From positions 1 through 21,819 of IMG/VR virus record IMGVR_UViG_3300019487_000107: a DNA stretch of 21,819 bases; one strand, 5' to 3'. The stretch comes from a virus. This document shows, in pieces, positions 13,765 to 20,385 of the stretch. Made by a program: the position numbers and the translations under genes. How positions within the stretch are numbered: position 1 is the first letter of the stretch; each line of letters opens with the position of its first letter. The notes below the pieces were generated by a model that was not told where the DNA came from, did no database searches, and saw only the letters and a program-made list of their open reading frames with translations.

Positions 13765-16299
13765 CTATCTCCTCTTCTTGGCGTTGGCGTAGGCAAGAAT
13801 GACTTTTGGCGGAGCGCGGCGTGTGAGCGCCCGCTTTACCGCCTGGTTACCGGGGGCAAGACACATCACGACGCCCTCGCCCCTGTCCGGCGAGCGGCCG
13901 ATGCGCTTCTTGATCTCTTCCTTGGACTCGATCTGGATGCCGTTGGGTTTCAGGATCCAGCGGAACGACGCCAGGTCCGCCTTGAGCTCGGCATCGTCGG
14001 ATGGGAGCGCGATGTGCGAGCCGCCTTCCTGGTTCGGATCGAGGGCTTCGCGCAGGCTCCAGATGTCGGCGGCGCGTTTGTTGACGAAGCGCAACTTGCC
14101 GTCGCGCGTGGTGCCCGATGATGGATCGAGCCCCATGTACGTGACCACGTCGATACCGTTGTCCTTGAGAGCAAGCGCGGCGTCGCCACCCCAGCCGCCG
14201 CCGAGATCGACCACGACCGGGCAATTGTCGCGGCGCACCTTGACCACGGCTGCCGCCGTGAGCCGTCCGTCCTTGTCCGCCTCTCGTGCCACATCAAGAC
14301 GCGCGAACCAACCGCCATAGCGCGGCGCGATGACCCGCTTATCCCCACCGCCAGGCGCCACGTCGATGGCCATGGCCGTCATGGCGTAGCCTTCGGGCGG
14401 GCGCTCGGTCCAACGCTGCTGAGCCGCCTCGATCCATGCCGTCGGGATCACCTGCCAATCGTCATCCTTGAGACCAACCGTGAAGTCGCCTTCGCGATAG
14501 ACGCGGCGCAACTCCTCGGGCAACGACTCGAGACGGTCGCCATAATCCGTGCGGGCAAGATCCGGATTGTCCTCGAGGCGGGAGCGGATGAAGGTTCGTG
14601 ACGTCGCGCGAACCATTTTGCCGCGCACGTCATGGGGACCGGGTCCATCGACTTCGACATCTTGCCCGTCAAGGGTGAGATACCAGCGCAGCTCCCCGTC
14701 CTCGGCCGGGTCTGGGTGGTTGGGATCGAGCCAAGCCGCCCATCTCTTGACGATCCACATGCCCTCGGCCGTGGTCGGCCCGTTGGTCGCGCCAATGATG
14801 CGGCAGCGCTGGTTCGGGTCAACCGACCGGTTCCAGGTATTGATGAAGACGTACTGGCTTTCGAGGAAGTCGGCGAGTTCGTCGTAGCAGTTCTTATTAA
14901 CAAACCCACCTTCTGTGATATAGTGTCGTACTTCTGCGATTTGCAGATCATAGACATCCAATTCACCGAGGGGCCGATAGGACAATGCCGCGAATTGTGC
15001 CGAACCAGATCCAGAGGCTTGACGAATTTCCTTCGTATAAGGGTGGCCGTACGTGTTTGGTGAACGGGTACGTTTTTGAATTCGCCCCCGCGCACGCGCT
15101 AGCCAATGGCTGGGGCTGGGTCGCTCAGCATCGTCTTGTAGGAGAAGACATCGTTGGCCGCCCACTCGTCGTATCGAAAAACCCAGGCACACGAGAAGAG
15201 GTGCACCATATCGACGGAAACCAGCTAAACAACGACCCCAAAAACCTACAGGTGCTAACGGCTCGGCAACACCGTACAATACACGCCCGTCAGCGAGCCG
15301 CCCAGCAACTGGCCTTACTGAATGACGAGAATGTTGCCGCGGCACTTGATGGACGCGATCTCCGCGAGGCTGCCAAAATACTAAGAACGAGTCGGCAGAC
15401 CCTATACCGCCGCTTTGCCCACCTGTTTGAGGATCGCATGCGTACGCGACCGAGCCGACATGACGATCCCAAAACCATGGAGCGCATACGGCCCTATGCA
15501 GAAAGCGACCGATTTTCGCTGCGCGAGACCGCGAAAGCCACAAAGATTTCTGCGATAACGATACTGAGTGCTTGTCGCCATTTCGGCGTGCCGTGGACTC
15601 ACAAATTCCGCCCAGGTCGACCGAGGAAATCCAAGAAACACCAGTCCACAGCGCATGCGTAGTCGACTGCCGCTGCCTCGCGATAACACGGCCCAACCAG
15701 TCCGTAGCAAGGACTTCAACGCACGGCTTCCTCTGGCTTGGATAAATCCTTTCGAGGCGACGAGGCCCCTCCAAGGTCGCCAGCATTTCGCCGACACATA
15801 GGGTCTCGATCGGCTTGTACGTTCCATCGGCTAATCTGACGCGAGTGCCCTTCGCGACGCAAATTAGATCGCGCGCCTTGCCCTTGAAGCGCTGCTTGTC
15901 GCGCTCGAGTTCGCAGCCTCGAAATTCGATCAGCTTGCCGTCAGGGCCGCGCCATGTCGGCGGGTTGCGGGTGAAGCCGTCATCGGACTTGAGCAACTCC
16001 AAAAGCGCGTCGCCGAGTTCCGCCGCGTCCTGGTTGATACGCCGCAGGATTCGCGCCCGCGTGTGCTCGTTGTATGCGAGGCCTACGAGTAGCTGAGACT
16101 TCCCCCCGCCGGCTTCCCCGCCGAATAGAAGCTCGTCGGCTTGCGAATAGTAGGCTTTGGTCTGCGGGCCTGGATTGGGCACAAACCGCATGGCGCCGCA
16201 TTCGGCCTCGGCCAAGGCCAGCGCCTGTTTTTTTTCCGGCTCAGGGAGTGCATCGAAAGCCCTGAGCAGCTCGGCGAAGGCCGAACTATCCAGTTGCAT
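13765..16299 (-). CDS. terL: Terminase large subunit precursor containing an intein
   Basis: Continuous frame with in-frame ATGs at 16362, 16314 and 16299; I prefer 16299, which overlaps the small-subunit stop by 14 bases, has AAGG upstream and starts '[15 protein letters not shown]'. Residue numbers here count from 16362 (865 residues). Walker A 'GGEAGGGKS' is at 81-89; Walker B is 'DLI' (165-167) then 'CYDELADF' (492-499), interrupted by a 324-residue intein (168-491). ATPase coupling motif 'RIIGATNGP' is at 521-529. The C-terminal RNase H-like nuclease has '[11 protein letters not shown]' (Asp 667) and '[13 protein letters not shown]' (Asp 719). After excision the protein has about 541 residues (520 from the preferred start), normal for TerL. 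It powers DNA translocation and cuts the genome at the portal. Splicing is needed because the ATPase motif is split. The middle of the intein is antisense to an HNH gene. Confidence 0.9.
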   Translation of the reverse strand: MQLDSSAFAELLRAFDALPEPEKKQALALAEAECGAMRFVPNPGPQTKAYYSQADELLFGGEAGGGKSQLLVGLAYNEHTRARILRRINQDAAELGDALLELLKSDDGFTRNPPTWRGPDGKLIEFRGCELERDKQRFKGKARDLICVAKGTRVRLADGTYKPIETLCVGEMLATLEGPRRLERIYPSQRKPCVEVLATDWLGRVIARQRQSTTHALWTGVSWISSVDLGGICESTARRNGDKHSVSLSQKSLWLSRSRAAKIGRFLHRAVCAPWFWDRHVGSVAYACDPQTGGQSGGIGSADSFLVFWQPRGDRVHQVPRQHSRHSVRPVAGRLADGRVLYGVAEPLAPVGFWGRCLAGFRRYGAPLLVCLGFSIRRVGGQRCLLLQDDAERPSPSHWLARARGRIQKRTRSPNTYGHPYTKEIRQASGSGSAQFAALSYRPLGELDVYDLQIAEVRHYITEGGFVNKNCYDELADFLESQYVFINTWNRSVDPNQRCRIIGATNGPTTAEGMWIVKRWAAWLDPNHPDPAEDGELRWYLTLDGQDVEVDGPGPHDVRGKMVRATSRTFIRSRLEDNPDLARTDYGDRLESLPEELRRVYREGDFTVGLKDDDWQVIPTAWIEAAQQRWTERPPEGYAMTAMAIDVAPGGGDKRVIAPRYGGWFARLDVAREADKDGRLTAAAVVKVRRDNCPVVVDLGGGWGGDAALALKDNGIDVVTYMGLDPSSGTTRDGKLRFVNKRAADIWSLREALDPNQEGGSHIALPSDDAELKADLASFRWILKPNGIQIESKEEIKKRIGRSPDRGEGVVMCLAPGNQAVKRALTRRAPPKVILAYANAKKRR
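14897..14924 (+). promoter_or_regulatory. Putative sigma-70 promoter for the antisense HNH gene
   Basis: -35 TTAACA (14897-14902; one mismatch to TTGACA), 16-base spacer, and -10 TATAGT (14919-14924; one mismatch to TATAAT) preceded by TGa, an extended -10. Transcription would begin near 14931, about 54 bases before the HNH start codon at 14985, where GAGGGG and AGGA provide ribosome-binding sequence. The promoter is embedded in the codons for the intein C-terminal blocks and runs against terminase transcription. Confidence 0.5.
14985..15662 (+). CDS. HNH homing endonuclease, antisense within the terL intein
   Basis: 225 residues from the ATG at 14985; the only plus-strand gene in the window. 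The HNH core is '[19 protein letters not shown]' followed by '[18 protein letters not shown]' and '[13 protein letters not shown]': the HH pair, the central Asn and the final His of the HNH_3-type nuclease are all present. The C-terminal half holds two helix-turn-helix-like segments, '[18 protein letters not shown]' (about 127-144) and '[19 protein letters not shown]' (about 174-192), then a basic tail '[10 protein letters not shown]'; these probably bind the target. The gene lies wholly inside the intein, from just before block F to block B; its stop codon overlaps the block B codons. It would cut intein-free terL alleles to promote spread of the intein. A separate promoter lies upstream. GC is lower than in the surrounding gene, consistent with separate origin. 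Confidence 0.9.
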   Translation: MPRIVPNQIQRLDEFPSYKGGRTCLVNGYVFEFAPAHALANGWGWVAQHRLVGEDIVGRPLVVSKNPGTREEVHHIDGNQLNNDPKNLQVLTARQHRTIHARQRAAQQLALLNDENVAAALDGRDLREAAKILRTSRQTLYRRFAHLFEDRMRTRPSRHDDPKTMERIRPYAESDRFSLRETAKATKISAITILSACRHFGVPWTHKFRPGRPRKSKKHQSTAHA

Positions 16300-16987
16300 C
16301 GGCCTTGCTTGCATTCGCCTTGGCGCGCTGACGCTCAAGGGCCTTTCCCAGAGCGAAGGCAACGCGCCGCGCCTGATCGATACTGCTGTCCAACGCCGTC
16401 ATTTCAATCGGTCCGCCGTCGGGGCCAGAGTGCTCGCTCTTCTCCGCAAGCCCCAGATCCCGAGCAATGATGTTAGCGTTCAAAAGATCGGCCGCGGCGC
16501 CAGCGAACTTCTGCGCATAGATCACGGCTTCGGCTCGCGTAAGGACAGAAAGCAAATCGGCCCGTTCTTTACGCCACTGCCGCCACTGCTGGATGCTTAC
16601 ATCGAGAAACAGGCAAAGGCCCTGTAATGTCATTGCACGCATCTTGGCCGCCGGCTCGTGAGACGCGGCGCCTTGGAAGGTTACTAAGCGATCCTCCCAT
16701 AGAGGATGGGCATCAACCCATTCGAAGTATTCGACACAGGCATCCCACAGATCATCGGCTTGGGCGAACTTCGGCTTGGGCCCCGCGCTCGATCTGGCTT
16801 CCCAGAAGCGATTGCCGGGGAGAAAGCGGCCCGTCGTCACATCTCTCTTTGTGGTTTCGGGCGGACCCAGCGGAGACGGCTCCGCTGGGGATTTCGGCTC
16901 TTCGCCCTTACTTCTGGCTTCTGCGCGGTCGGCTGCCGTTTCGACAGCCTTACGAGACGTGCGCCTTGGTGCTTTCGCCATCCTCAT
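16286..16987 (-). CDS. terS: Terminase small subunit (P22 Gp3-type DNA-packaging protein)
   Basis: 233 residues from the ATG at 16987; a second ATG two codons later (16981) is possible. The first 50 residues are basic, Pro/Ala-rich and probably disordered. The conserved block begins '[17 protein letters not shown]' and continues '[20 protein letters not shown]', '[20 protein letters not shown]' and '[18 protein letters not shown]'. These are the signatures of phage P22 Gp3-like DNA-packaging proteins (Pfam GP3_package), which recognise the packaging site and regulate TerL. '[17 protein letters not shown]' suits a helix-turn-helix. The C-terminal tail is Lys/Arg/Ala-rich and may bind DNA or TerL. 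It precedes terL with a short overlap, as expected for translational coupling. Confidence 0.9.
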   Translation of the reverse strand: MRMAKAPRRTSRKAVETAADRAEARSKGEEPKSPAEPSPLGPPETTKRDVTTGRFLPGNRFWEARSSAGPKPKFAQADDLWDACVEYFEWVDAHPLWEDRLVTFQGAASHEPAAKMRAMTLQGLCLFLDVSIQQWRQWRKERADLLSVLTRAEAVIYAQKFAGAAADLLNANIIARDLGLAEKSEHSGPDGGPIEMTALDSSIDQARRVAFALGKALERQRAKANASKADATG

Positions 16988-17294
16988 CTTCTGTCCAAAG
17001 TTTGTACCGTGCCGTCCCCGCGATGCGGTCGGCTTCGATCTCGTACGGGTTCGCCCGGTAGCCGTAGCGAAGGCTCGACCAGAGGTATTTGGTCCAGAAC
17101 GTCACGTCCCCGTCCCGGCGGATTTGAGCAAGATGCACGAGTTCGTGACGCATGACCTTGGGGTCCCTGTGCGAGCCAATGTAAGCGGTTCGCCACGGCA
17201 TGGTGATGCCCCAGCACTTGAGGTGGCGCATGAGGGCATCGAGCCAGGGACCGGCGATTTTGAGCCGCACGTTCTTAGGCGTTACGCAAGGCAT
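16950..17294 (-). CDS. Small HExxH metallopeptidase-like protein
   Basis: 114 residues from the ATG at 17294; a TTG further upstream (17318) would add 8 residues. Overlaps the previous gene by 20 bases and the terminase small subunit by 38. The zinc-protease motif 'HELVH' is at residues 50-54, in context '[19 protein letters not shown]'. A downstream '[11 protein letters not shown]' (82-92) offers the third ligand Glu of a gluzincin-type site. No signal peptide or membrane segment. The protein is far smaller than cellular M48-type peptidases, so it is a minimal domain. Similar short HELVH proteins occur in phage genomes near lysis or structural genes; substrate is unknown. A role in capsid maturation or host proteolysis would be speculation. 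Confidence 0.7.
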   Translation of the reverse strand: MPCVTPKNVRLKIAGPWLDALMRHLKCWGITMPWRTAYIGSHRDPKVMRHELVHLAQIRRDGDVTFWTKYLWSSLRYGYRANPYEIEADRIAGTARYKLWTEDEDGESTKAHVS

Positions 17295-17766
17295 CCCAAT
17301 CGCGTTTGACACGCGCAAGGTCGTCCCCCCCCATGCCGTTCGAGATAAACCAGGCTTCGCCCCAGGCGGGGGCCCATACCTTGCGCGCCATGCTTACTAT
17401 TGGCGTTTCATCGATCCCAAGCGCCAAGGCGCACGCGACGCGATGCGATCCGTTCAGGAGTTCTCCGTCCGGATCGATCGGCACCGCATGCTTGGAATCA
17501 AAACCCTTTTCACCCATTGAGCGGAACAGGGCTTCGGCCGAACGAAGGTAGTCTTCAGCGGAGTGCTTCCACTGATCGGTTGCGAGACCTGCTTCCATGC
17601 GGGCTCCGGAACGCTTTAGGATGTGCCAGAGGTAGACCCTTTCGGCATCAGCGTCGCCACCATGGCGGAGGAACCTGAAGTAGCGTGTCTTGATGGCCAA
17701 GTCCCATCTGCGATTGCTCACAAGTTGCTTGGTTGGCAAAAGCGAGTAGCTCGGCTCGAGCGGCAT
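17275..17766 (-). CDS. ParB/sulfiredoxin-like domain protein
   Basis: Start is uncertain: GTG at 17811, ATG at 17766 (used here, 163 residues) or GTG at 17721, none with a strong ribosome-binding site. All overlap the kinase-like gene (119 bases with the ATG). The conserved section is 'WDLAIKTRYFRFLRH', 'ERVYLWHILKRSGARMEAG', 'HAVPIDPDGELLNGSHRVAC' and 'ALALGIDETPIV'. The 'PIDPDGELL-GSHRVACAL-LG' pattern is that of ParB N-terminal/sulfiredoxin-like domains, where the Gly-x-His-Arg box (106-109) binds nucleotide. No HTH is visible, so it is not a full partition protein. It follows a kinase-like protein and two glycosyltransferases. The reaction is unknown. Confidence 0.6.
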   Translation of the reverse strand: MPLEPSYSLLPTKQLVSNRRWDLAIKTRYFRFLRHGGDADAERVYLWHILKRSGARMEAGLATDQWKHSAEDYLRSAEALFRSMGEKGFDSKHAVPIDPDGELLNGSHRVACALALGIDETPIVSMARKVWAPAWGEAWFISNGMGGDDLARVKRDWDALRNA

Positions 17767-18337
17767 CGATGGGTTGATGCTGAACGTCAATGTCGATTGT
17801 GGGAATGCCACGATCTTTCAGAACCTCTTTGACGATGGGTAGGCAGGCCAGCATGTGCGGGACCTGCGCGCTTCTGTTTTCGTGGGCCGTCTCTTTGACC
17901 TGCTCTCTGGCCTTGTTGCGGGCGATGAGCGTTGCGAGATCAGCTTCGAGAAACGCAACGCCCACCGATACCGGCATCAGCCATAGGGCTCTGCGGATCA
18001 GGTTGATGTCGCGCCTCATATGGTGGAGGCGCCAGCCAAAGCCGAGAACGCGCTGAACGAGGCCAGTCTGAACGAACACCGGGAACTTGCCCTCGGGGGC
18101 TTCCATTCTCTCGACCGATGCCATCTTCTTGGCTGAGCGGTCGTTCATGCGGATGACGGCTTCGAAAGTCGGGTGATCCTGAACGAGTTCGCAGAGGCTG
18201 GTGATCTCGTCGGTGAACTGTTTCCAGTAGGCGGGGGGCAATTTGCCGTCCCACCCGACTTCCCTGTCGCCCCAGACGGCGTAACAAAGCTCGCTCTTGC
18301 CGGCCCCCGGACACCCCGCAACGTCGAGCCACCTCAA
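17648..18337 (-). CDS. P-loop kinase-like protein (nucleotide or small-molecule kinase)
   Basis: 229 residues from a TTG (18335-18337) that overlaps the previous stop (TTGA), with GGAG 7 bases upstream. The next in-frame ATG would remove the P-loop, so TTG is preferred. Walker A 'GCPGAGKS' is at residues 8-15, right after 'WLDVA', a typical start for small P-loop kinases. Further blocks: 'WDGKLPPAYWKQFTDEI', 'FVQTGLVQRVLGFGWRLHHM', 'RRALWLMPVSVGVAFLEADL' and 'RNKAREQVKETAHENRSAQ', the last resembling a lid region with several basic residues. The pattern 'GVAFLEADLATLIARN-AR' is like the phosphoryl-acceptor and lid region of thymidylate or deoxynucleoside kinases. Substrate is not certain; context with glycosyltransferases allows a sugar or nucleotide-sugar role. 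Confidence 0.7.
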   Translation of the reverse strand: MRWLDVAGCPGAGKSELCYAVWGDREVGWDGKLPPAYWKQFTDEITSLCELVQDHPTFEAVIRMNDRSAKKMASVERMEAPEGKFPVFVQTGLVQRVLGFGWRLHHMRRDINLIRRALWLMPVSVGVAFLEADLATLIARNKAREQVKETAHENRSAQVPHMLACLPIVKEVLKDRGIPTIDIDVQHQPIDAARAELLAFANQATCEQSQMGLGHQDTLLQVPPPWWRR

Positions 18338-19056
18338 ACGCGGTGCTCCGCAATCCACGGGTTGGCCGCCATGACGCTGGGCGTGGCCTTTCCGTCGGAG
18401 CCTGGAAAGGTGACGAGGCAGGCATTGGCCGGGAGTGTGCCGTTGACGCCGGAGCCGGGCGTGTCCTCGCGTCCCAAACGATAGACGCCATCCTTCTCGC
18501 CGTCGAAATAGGGCATGTCTCCACCGAGCACCTCGGAAATCCACCACTGATCATCGCGGCAACCTGGGTCCTTGGGATCGAAGTAGTCCCAGAGCGCTGT
18601 GTAGGTGCCGGTTTTGTGTAGAAGCAGCGATGTGTTGTAGTAGGGGCGCCCTGGTTTCAGGGGCTTATCCCATGGAATTCTCGACGGGTTGCGCCAGAGG
18701 ACGAGCTCTTCGTTTCGTGAGACGAGATGGTCGAGATTGCCGACAATGACGGTGTCGAGATCGATCTGAAGCACGCGCTCGCCGAGAGTGTCCTTGGCAT
18801 AGGGCGAGAAGGTCATGAGGCGCACGAAGCAGGTGCCGGGAACGCGGGTGGTTCTGTCGATACGGACGGCGCGAAGAGTGCGATCGTGCGCGAAGACTTC
18901 GGGCTTATCCGTGATGACCACGAACTCGTGCGGGATTGTGAGGTTACGCGATACCATGGTTTGCAGACGCCGCACGTCATCGGACGTATAGGCGTGGGCG
19001 AACTTGGAGCCTTGGTCGGGCTGCCAGAAGTAGGTAGCAATGACGGTCTTACTCAT
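18334..19056 (-). CDS. GT-A fold glycosyltransferase, paralogue of the one at 20639-21391
   Basis: 240 residues from the ATG at 19056, overlapping the preceding gene's stop as ATGA. N-terminal 'MVSRNLTIPHEFVVITDKPE' is the nucleotide-sugar binding beta-alpha unit; 'VLQIDLDTVIVGNLDHL' (95-111) holds the DxD metal/nucleotide motif (Asp 99, Asp 101). Further blocks are 'YYNTSLLLHKTGTYTALWDY' and 'DDQWWISEVLGG'. The C-terminus 'ANPWIAEHRV' matches the other glycosyltransferase's 'NHPWVEEYWR'. No membrane segment. It transfers a sugar to an unidentified acceptor: phage DNA, virion protein or host surface polysaccharide. With methyltransferase, kinase-like and SDR genes around it, a dedicated glycan modification set is likely. 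Confidence 0.8.
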   Translation of the reverse strand: MSKTVIATYFWQPDQGSKFAHAYTSDDVRRLQTMVSRNLTIPHEFVVITDKPEVFAHDRTLRAVRIDRTTRVPGTCFVRLMTFSPYAKDTLGERVLQIDLDTVIVGNLDHLVSRNEELVLWRNPSRIPWDKPLKPGRPYYNTSLLLHKTGTYTALWDYFDPKDPGCRDDQWWISEVLGGDMPYFDGEKDGVYRLGREDTPGSGVNGTLPANACLVTFPGSDGKATPSVMAANPWIAEHRV

Positions 19057-19328
19057 GCCACCCGCCGCTCGAAATAGATTTCCTCTGGCCGCAACGTCAT
19101 TTCGCGAACGATTGTCTTGAGCCGAAGGGTTTCCAGGTTGCGCTCGAATTCTGCGATTAAGTGCTGTCTGTATTCTGCCTGCCGCAGAACAGCTTCTGAA
19201 GCGGTCATGTTATCGGCTTCAGCCAGCATCTTGATCGGCATTATGGACGAAGCGCGGACAATCGCAGGCGCGGCCACCACGCCGACAATGCCGAGCAGAA
19301 GCTTTCGTCTTGAGCAGTCCACTCTCAC
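19053..19328 (-). CDS. Small exported protein with Tat-like signal peptide
   Basis: 91 residues from a GTG (19326-19328) that overlaps the previous stop (GTGA); its own stop overlaps the next gene (ATGA). N-terminal 'SRRKLLLGIVGVVAAPAIVR' has a twin-arginine pair, hydrophobic core and an Ala-x-Ala-like cleavage region (about residues 20-27). The rest is a single helical, charged segment, 'AEYRQHLIAEFERNLETLRL', with no Cys. Export through Tat is a prediction: the motif lacks the ideal Phe-Leu-Lys but is of the S-R-R type. The position within an operon of modification genes is unusual for an exported protein. Small secreted phage proteins of this sort may act in lysis (spanin-like) or in surface exclusion; neither is shown. 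Confidence 0.65.
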   Translation of the reverse strand: MRVDCSRRKLLLGIVGVVAAPAIVRASSIMPIKMLAEADNMTASEAVLRQAEYRQHLIAEFERNLETLRLKTIVREMTLRPEEIYFERRVA

Positions 19329-19690
19329 GCCCCTACAATCGTCAGATCATGACCGTTCAATCCCATGGACTCGTCGGCCCAGCGAATGGTTTTCATGTCG
19401 CCGTCGAAGCCGCGCAGATCGCCGATGATGTCGTCGACCTCGGAGGGGCTGACGCGCTTGTTGTTGGAGGTGCGGCGCGCATAGCCGTCGGTGTCGATGA
19501 TGAACTTGTGCGCGGGCTTGGGCGGCGCCACGGGCTTGAACGGAACGGGTTTAGGAGACGCACTCGGCTGCACCTCGCGCAGGGCGGCAACGCGCTCCTT
19601 GATCTTGCCCCACTGCTTGGGAGATGGGGTTTTTTCGATGTTCTCGGCGAAGCCGTCGAACCAGTTCAGGAAATCGCGCAGGTCGCTCAT
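19325..19690 (-). CDS. Hypothetical protein, 121 residues
   Basis: Starts at the ATG at 19690, which overlaps the methyltransferase stop as ATGA; a longer start at 19708 is less likely because of the coupled junction. Begins 'MSDLRDFLNWFDGFAENI', continues with a Lys/Arg-rich helix 'PKQWGKIKERVAALREV', then a Pro/Lys-rich linker, and ends with a small folded segment, 'RVSPSEVDDIIGDLRGFDG', 'KTIRWADESMGL'. Its own stop is coupled to the Tat-like gene (GTGA). I do not recognise the family. No enzyme motif, signal or membrane segment is visible. Confidence 0.65.
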   Translation of the reverse strand: MSDLRDFLNWFDGFAENIEKTPSPKQWGKIKERVAALREVQPSASPKPVPFKPVAPPKPAHKFIIDTDGYARRTSNNKRVSPSEVDDIIGDLRGFDGDMKTIRWADESMGLNGHDLTIVGA

Positions 19691-20385
19691 GCCGTGCGCT
19701 CTGCGCAAAGGATTCTATAATCTAAGACATAACCGGGAACATTTTTTGTCAGCTTCCAATCCGGATCGAGAGCGGACTCGAAGAGTTCCACGCTTCGTGC
19801 GTGAATATGGTTGGCGACGCGGGCGGTCCAGATGATGCGGGACTTGGTGACGCGCTGCAGTTCCTTGAGGGCGACCTTGCAATCGTCGGGCGACAGCCCG
19901 CGGGTGAGGCGCACCATGACGGCGGCGTCTACGGACTGGTCCTCGAGACCGATCTTTCTGATGTCGCCGATGACGAGGGCGCCCTTGTCCTTGATGCGCA
20001 GCGGGATGATCTCGTTCTGCTTGTTGCAGACGGCGACCCATTCCTCGACCTTGGCCTGGGGAACGAGTTTCAAGGCCGACTGGATCAGCATGTCGCCGGA
20101 GATATCGGCGCCGATGAATGTGATTTTTTTCTTTTTATAGACATCGAGAAAGCGGCCGGTGCCGACGGGGCAGTCGAGAACGGTGCTGCCTTCGGGGAGT
20201 TCAGAGAGAAGTTCTTCGATGATCTTCTGCTCAGTTGTCCACTTGGGATGGTTGACACGCTTGGCGTCGTAGCCTTCAGCGATATCGCCGTGGTATTTCC
20301 CGGCCCCTGAAGCTGGCACGCCTTGCGGCGGCGGGGCCTGTCGCTGCGGTTGGGAGGGGAGGTATTCCATCAAGGGTTGGGTCAA
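19687..20385 (-). CDS. SAM-dependent methyltransferase (class I Rossmann fold)
   Basis: 232 residues from the ATG at 20385, overlapping the preceding stop as ATGA. The first 28 residues are Pro/Gln-rich. Motif I 'VLDCPVGTGRF' (69-79) is the SAM-binding Gly loop; 'GADIS' (92-96) is motif II, with the acidic residue that holds the ribose. 'IGDIRKIGLEDQSVDAAVM' matches motif III and IV region; 'LKELQRVTKSRIIWTAR' resembles the post-motif strand of small-molecule methyltransferases of the Methyltransf_11 type. No target-recognition domain or DNA methyltransferase (N/D)PP(Y/F) motif, so it is unlikely to be a DNA adenine methyltransferase. Substrate is perhaps a sugar or lipid given the glycosyltransferases on both sides. 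An A-rich run codes for a Tyr-Lys4-Ile stretch at 83-88. Confidence 0.8.
   Translation of the reverse strand: MTQPLMEYLPSQPQRQAPPPQGVPASGAGKYHGDIAEGYDAKRVNHPKWTTEQKIIEELLSELPEGSTVLDCPVGTGRFLDVYKKKKITFIGADISGDMLIQSALKLVPQAKVEEWVAVCNKQNEIIPLRIKDKGALVIGDIRKIGLEDQSVDAAVMVRLTRGLSPDDCKVALKELQRVTKSRIIWTARVANHIHARSVELFESALDPDWKLTKNVPGYVLDYRILCAERTA

Larger units (their letters stand above)
14890..15861 (-). mobile_element. Intein in TerL Walker B motif, with endonuclease gene on the opposite strand
   Basis: 324 codons, from Cys (codon 15861-15859) to Asn (14892-14890), followed by extein Cys (14889-14887). Block A is '[13 protein letters not shown]' with '[13 protein letters not shown]'; block B is best read as 'STTHALWT' (15666-15643), the TxxHxxWT pattern with Ser for the first Thr; block F is '[17 protein letters not shown]' and block G 'FVNKN' then Cys. 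The residue before the terminal Asn is Lys rather than the usual His. Between blocks B and F (about 225 codons) there is no recognisable in-frame endonuclease (no LAGLIDADG or HNH in the minus frame). That stretch is the reverse complement of the HNH gene at 14985-15662. GC there is about 56% over four 60-base lines counted, against 65-73% in two flanking terminase lines. Confidence 0.9.

Noticed and set aside
14985-15662. HNH gene as an assembly chimera or a random antisense ORF
   Set aside because: Complete HNH motif, two HTH-like segments, promoter-like and ribosome-binding sequence, and exact fit between intein blocks argue for a real gene.
16228-16235. Run of eight T (A8 in terL mRNA) as a programmed slippage site
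   Set aside because: The zero frame already encodes the whole terminase; no alternative frame product makes sense downstream.
20124-20136. A-rich run in the methyltransferase gene as frameshift site
   Set aside because: The zero frame is intact and codes a Lys-rich loop between the SAM motifs.
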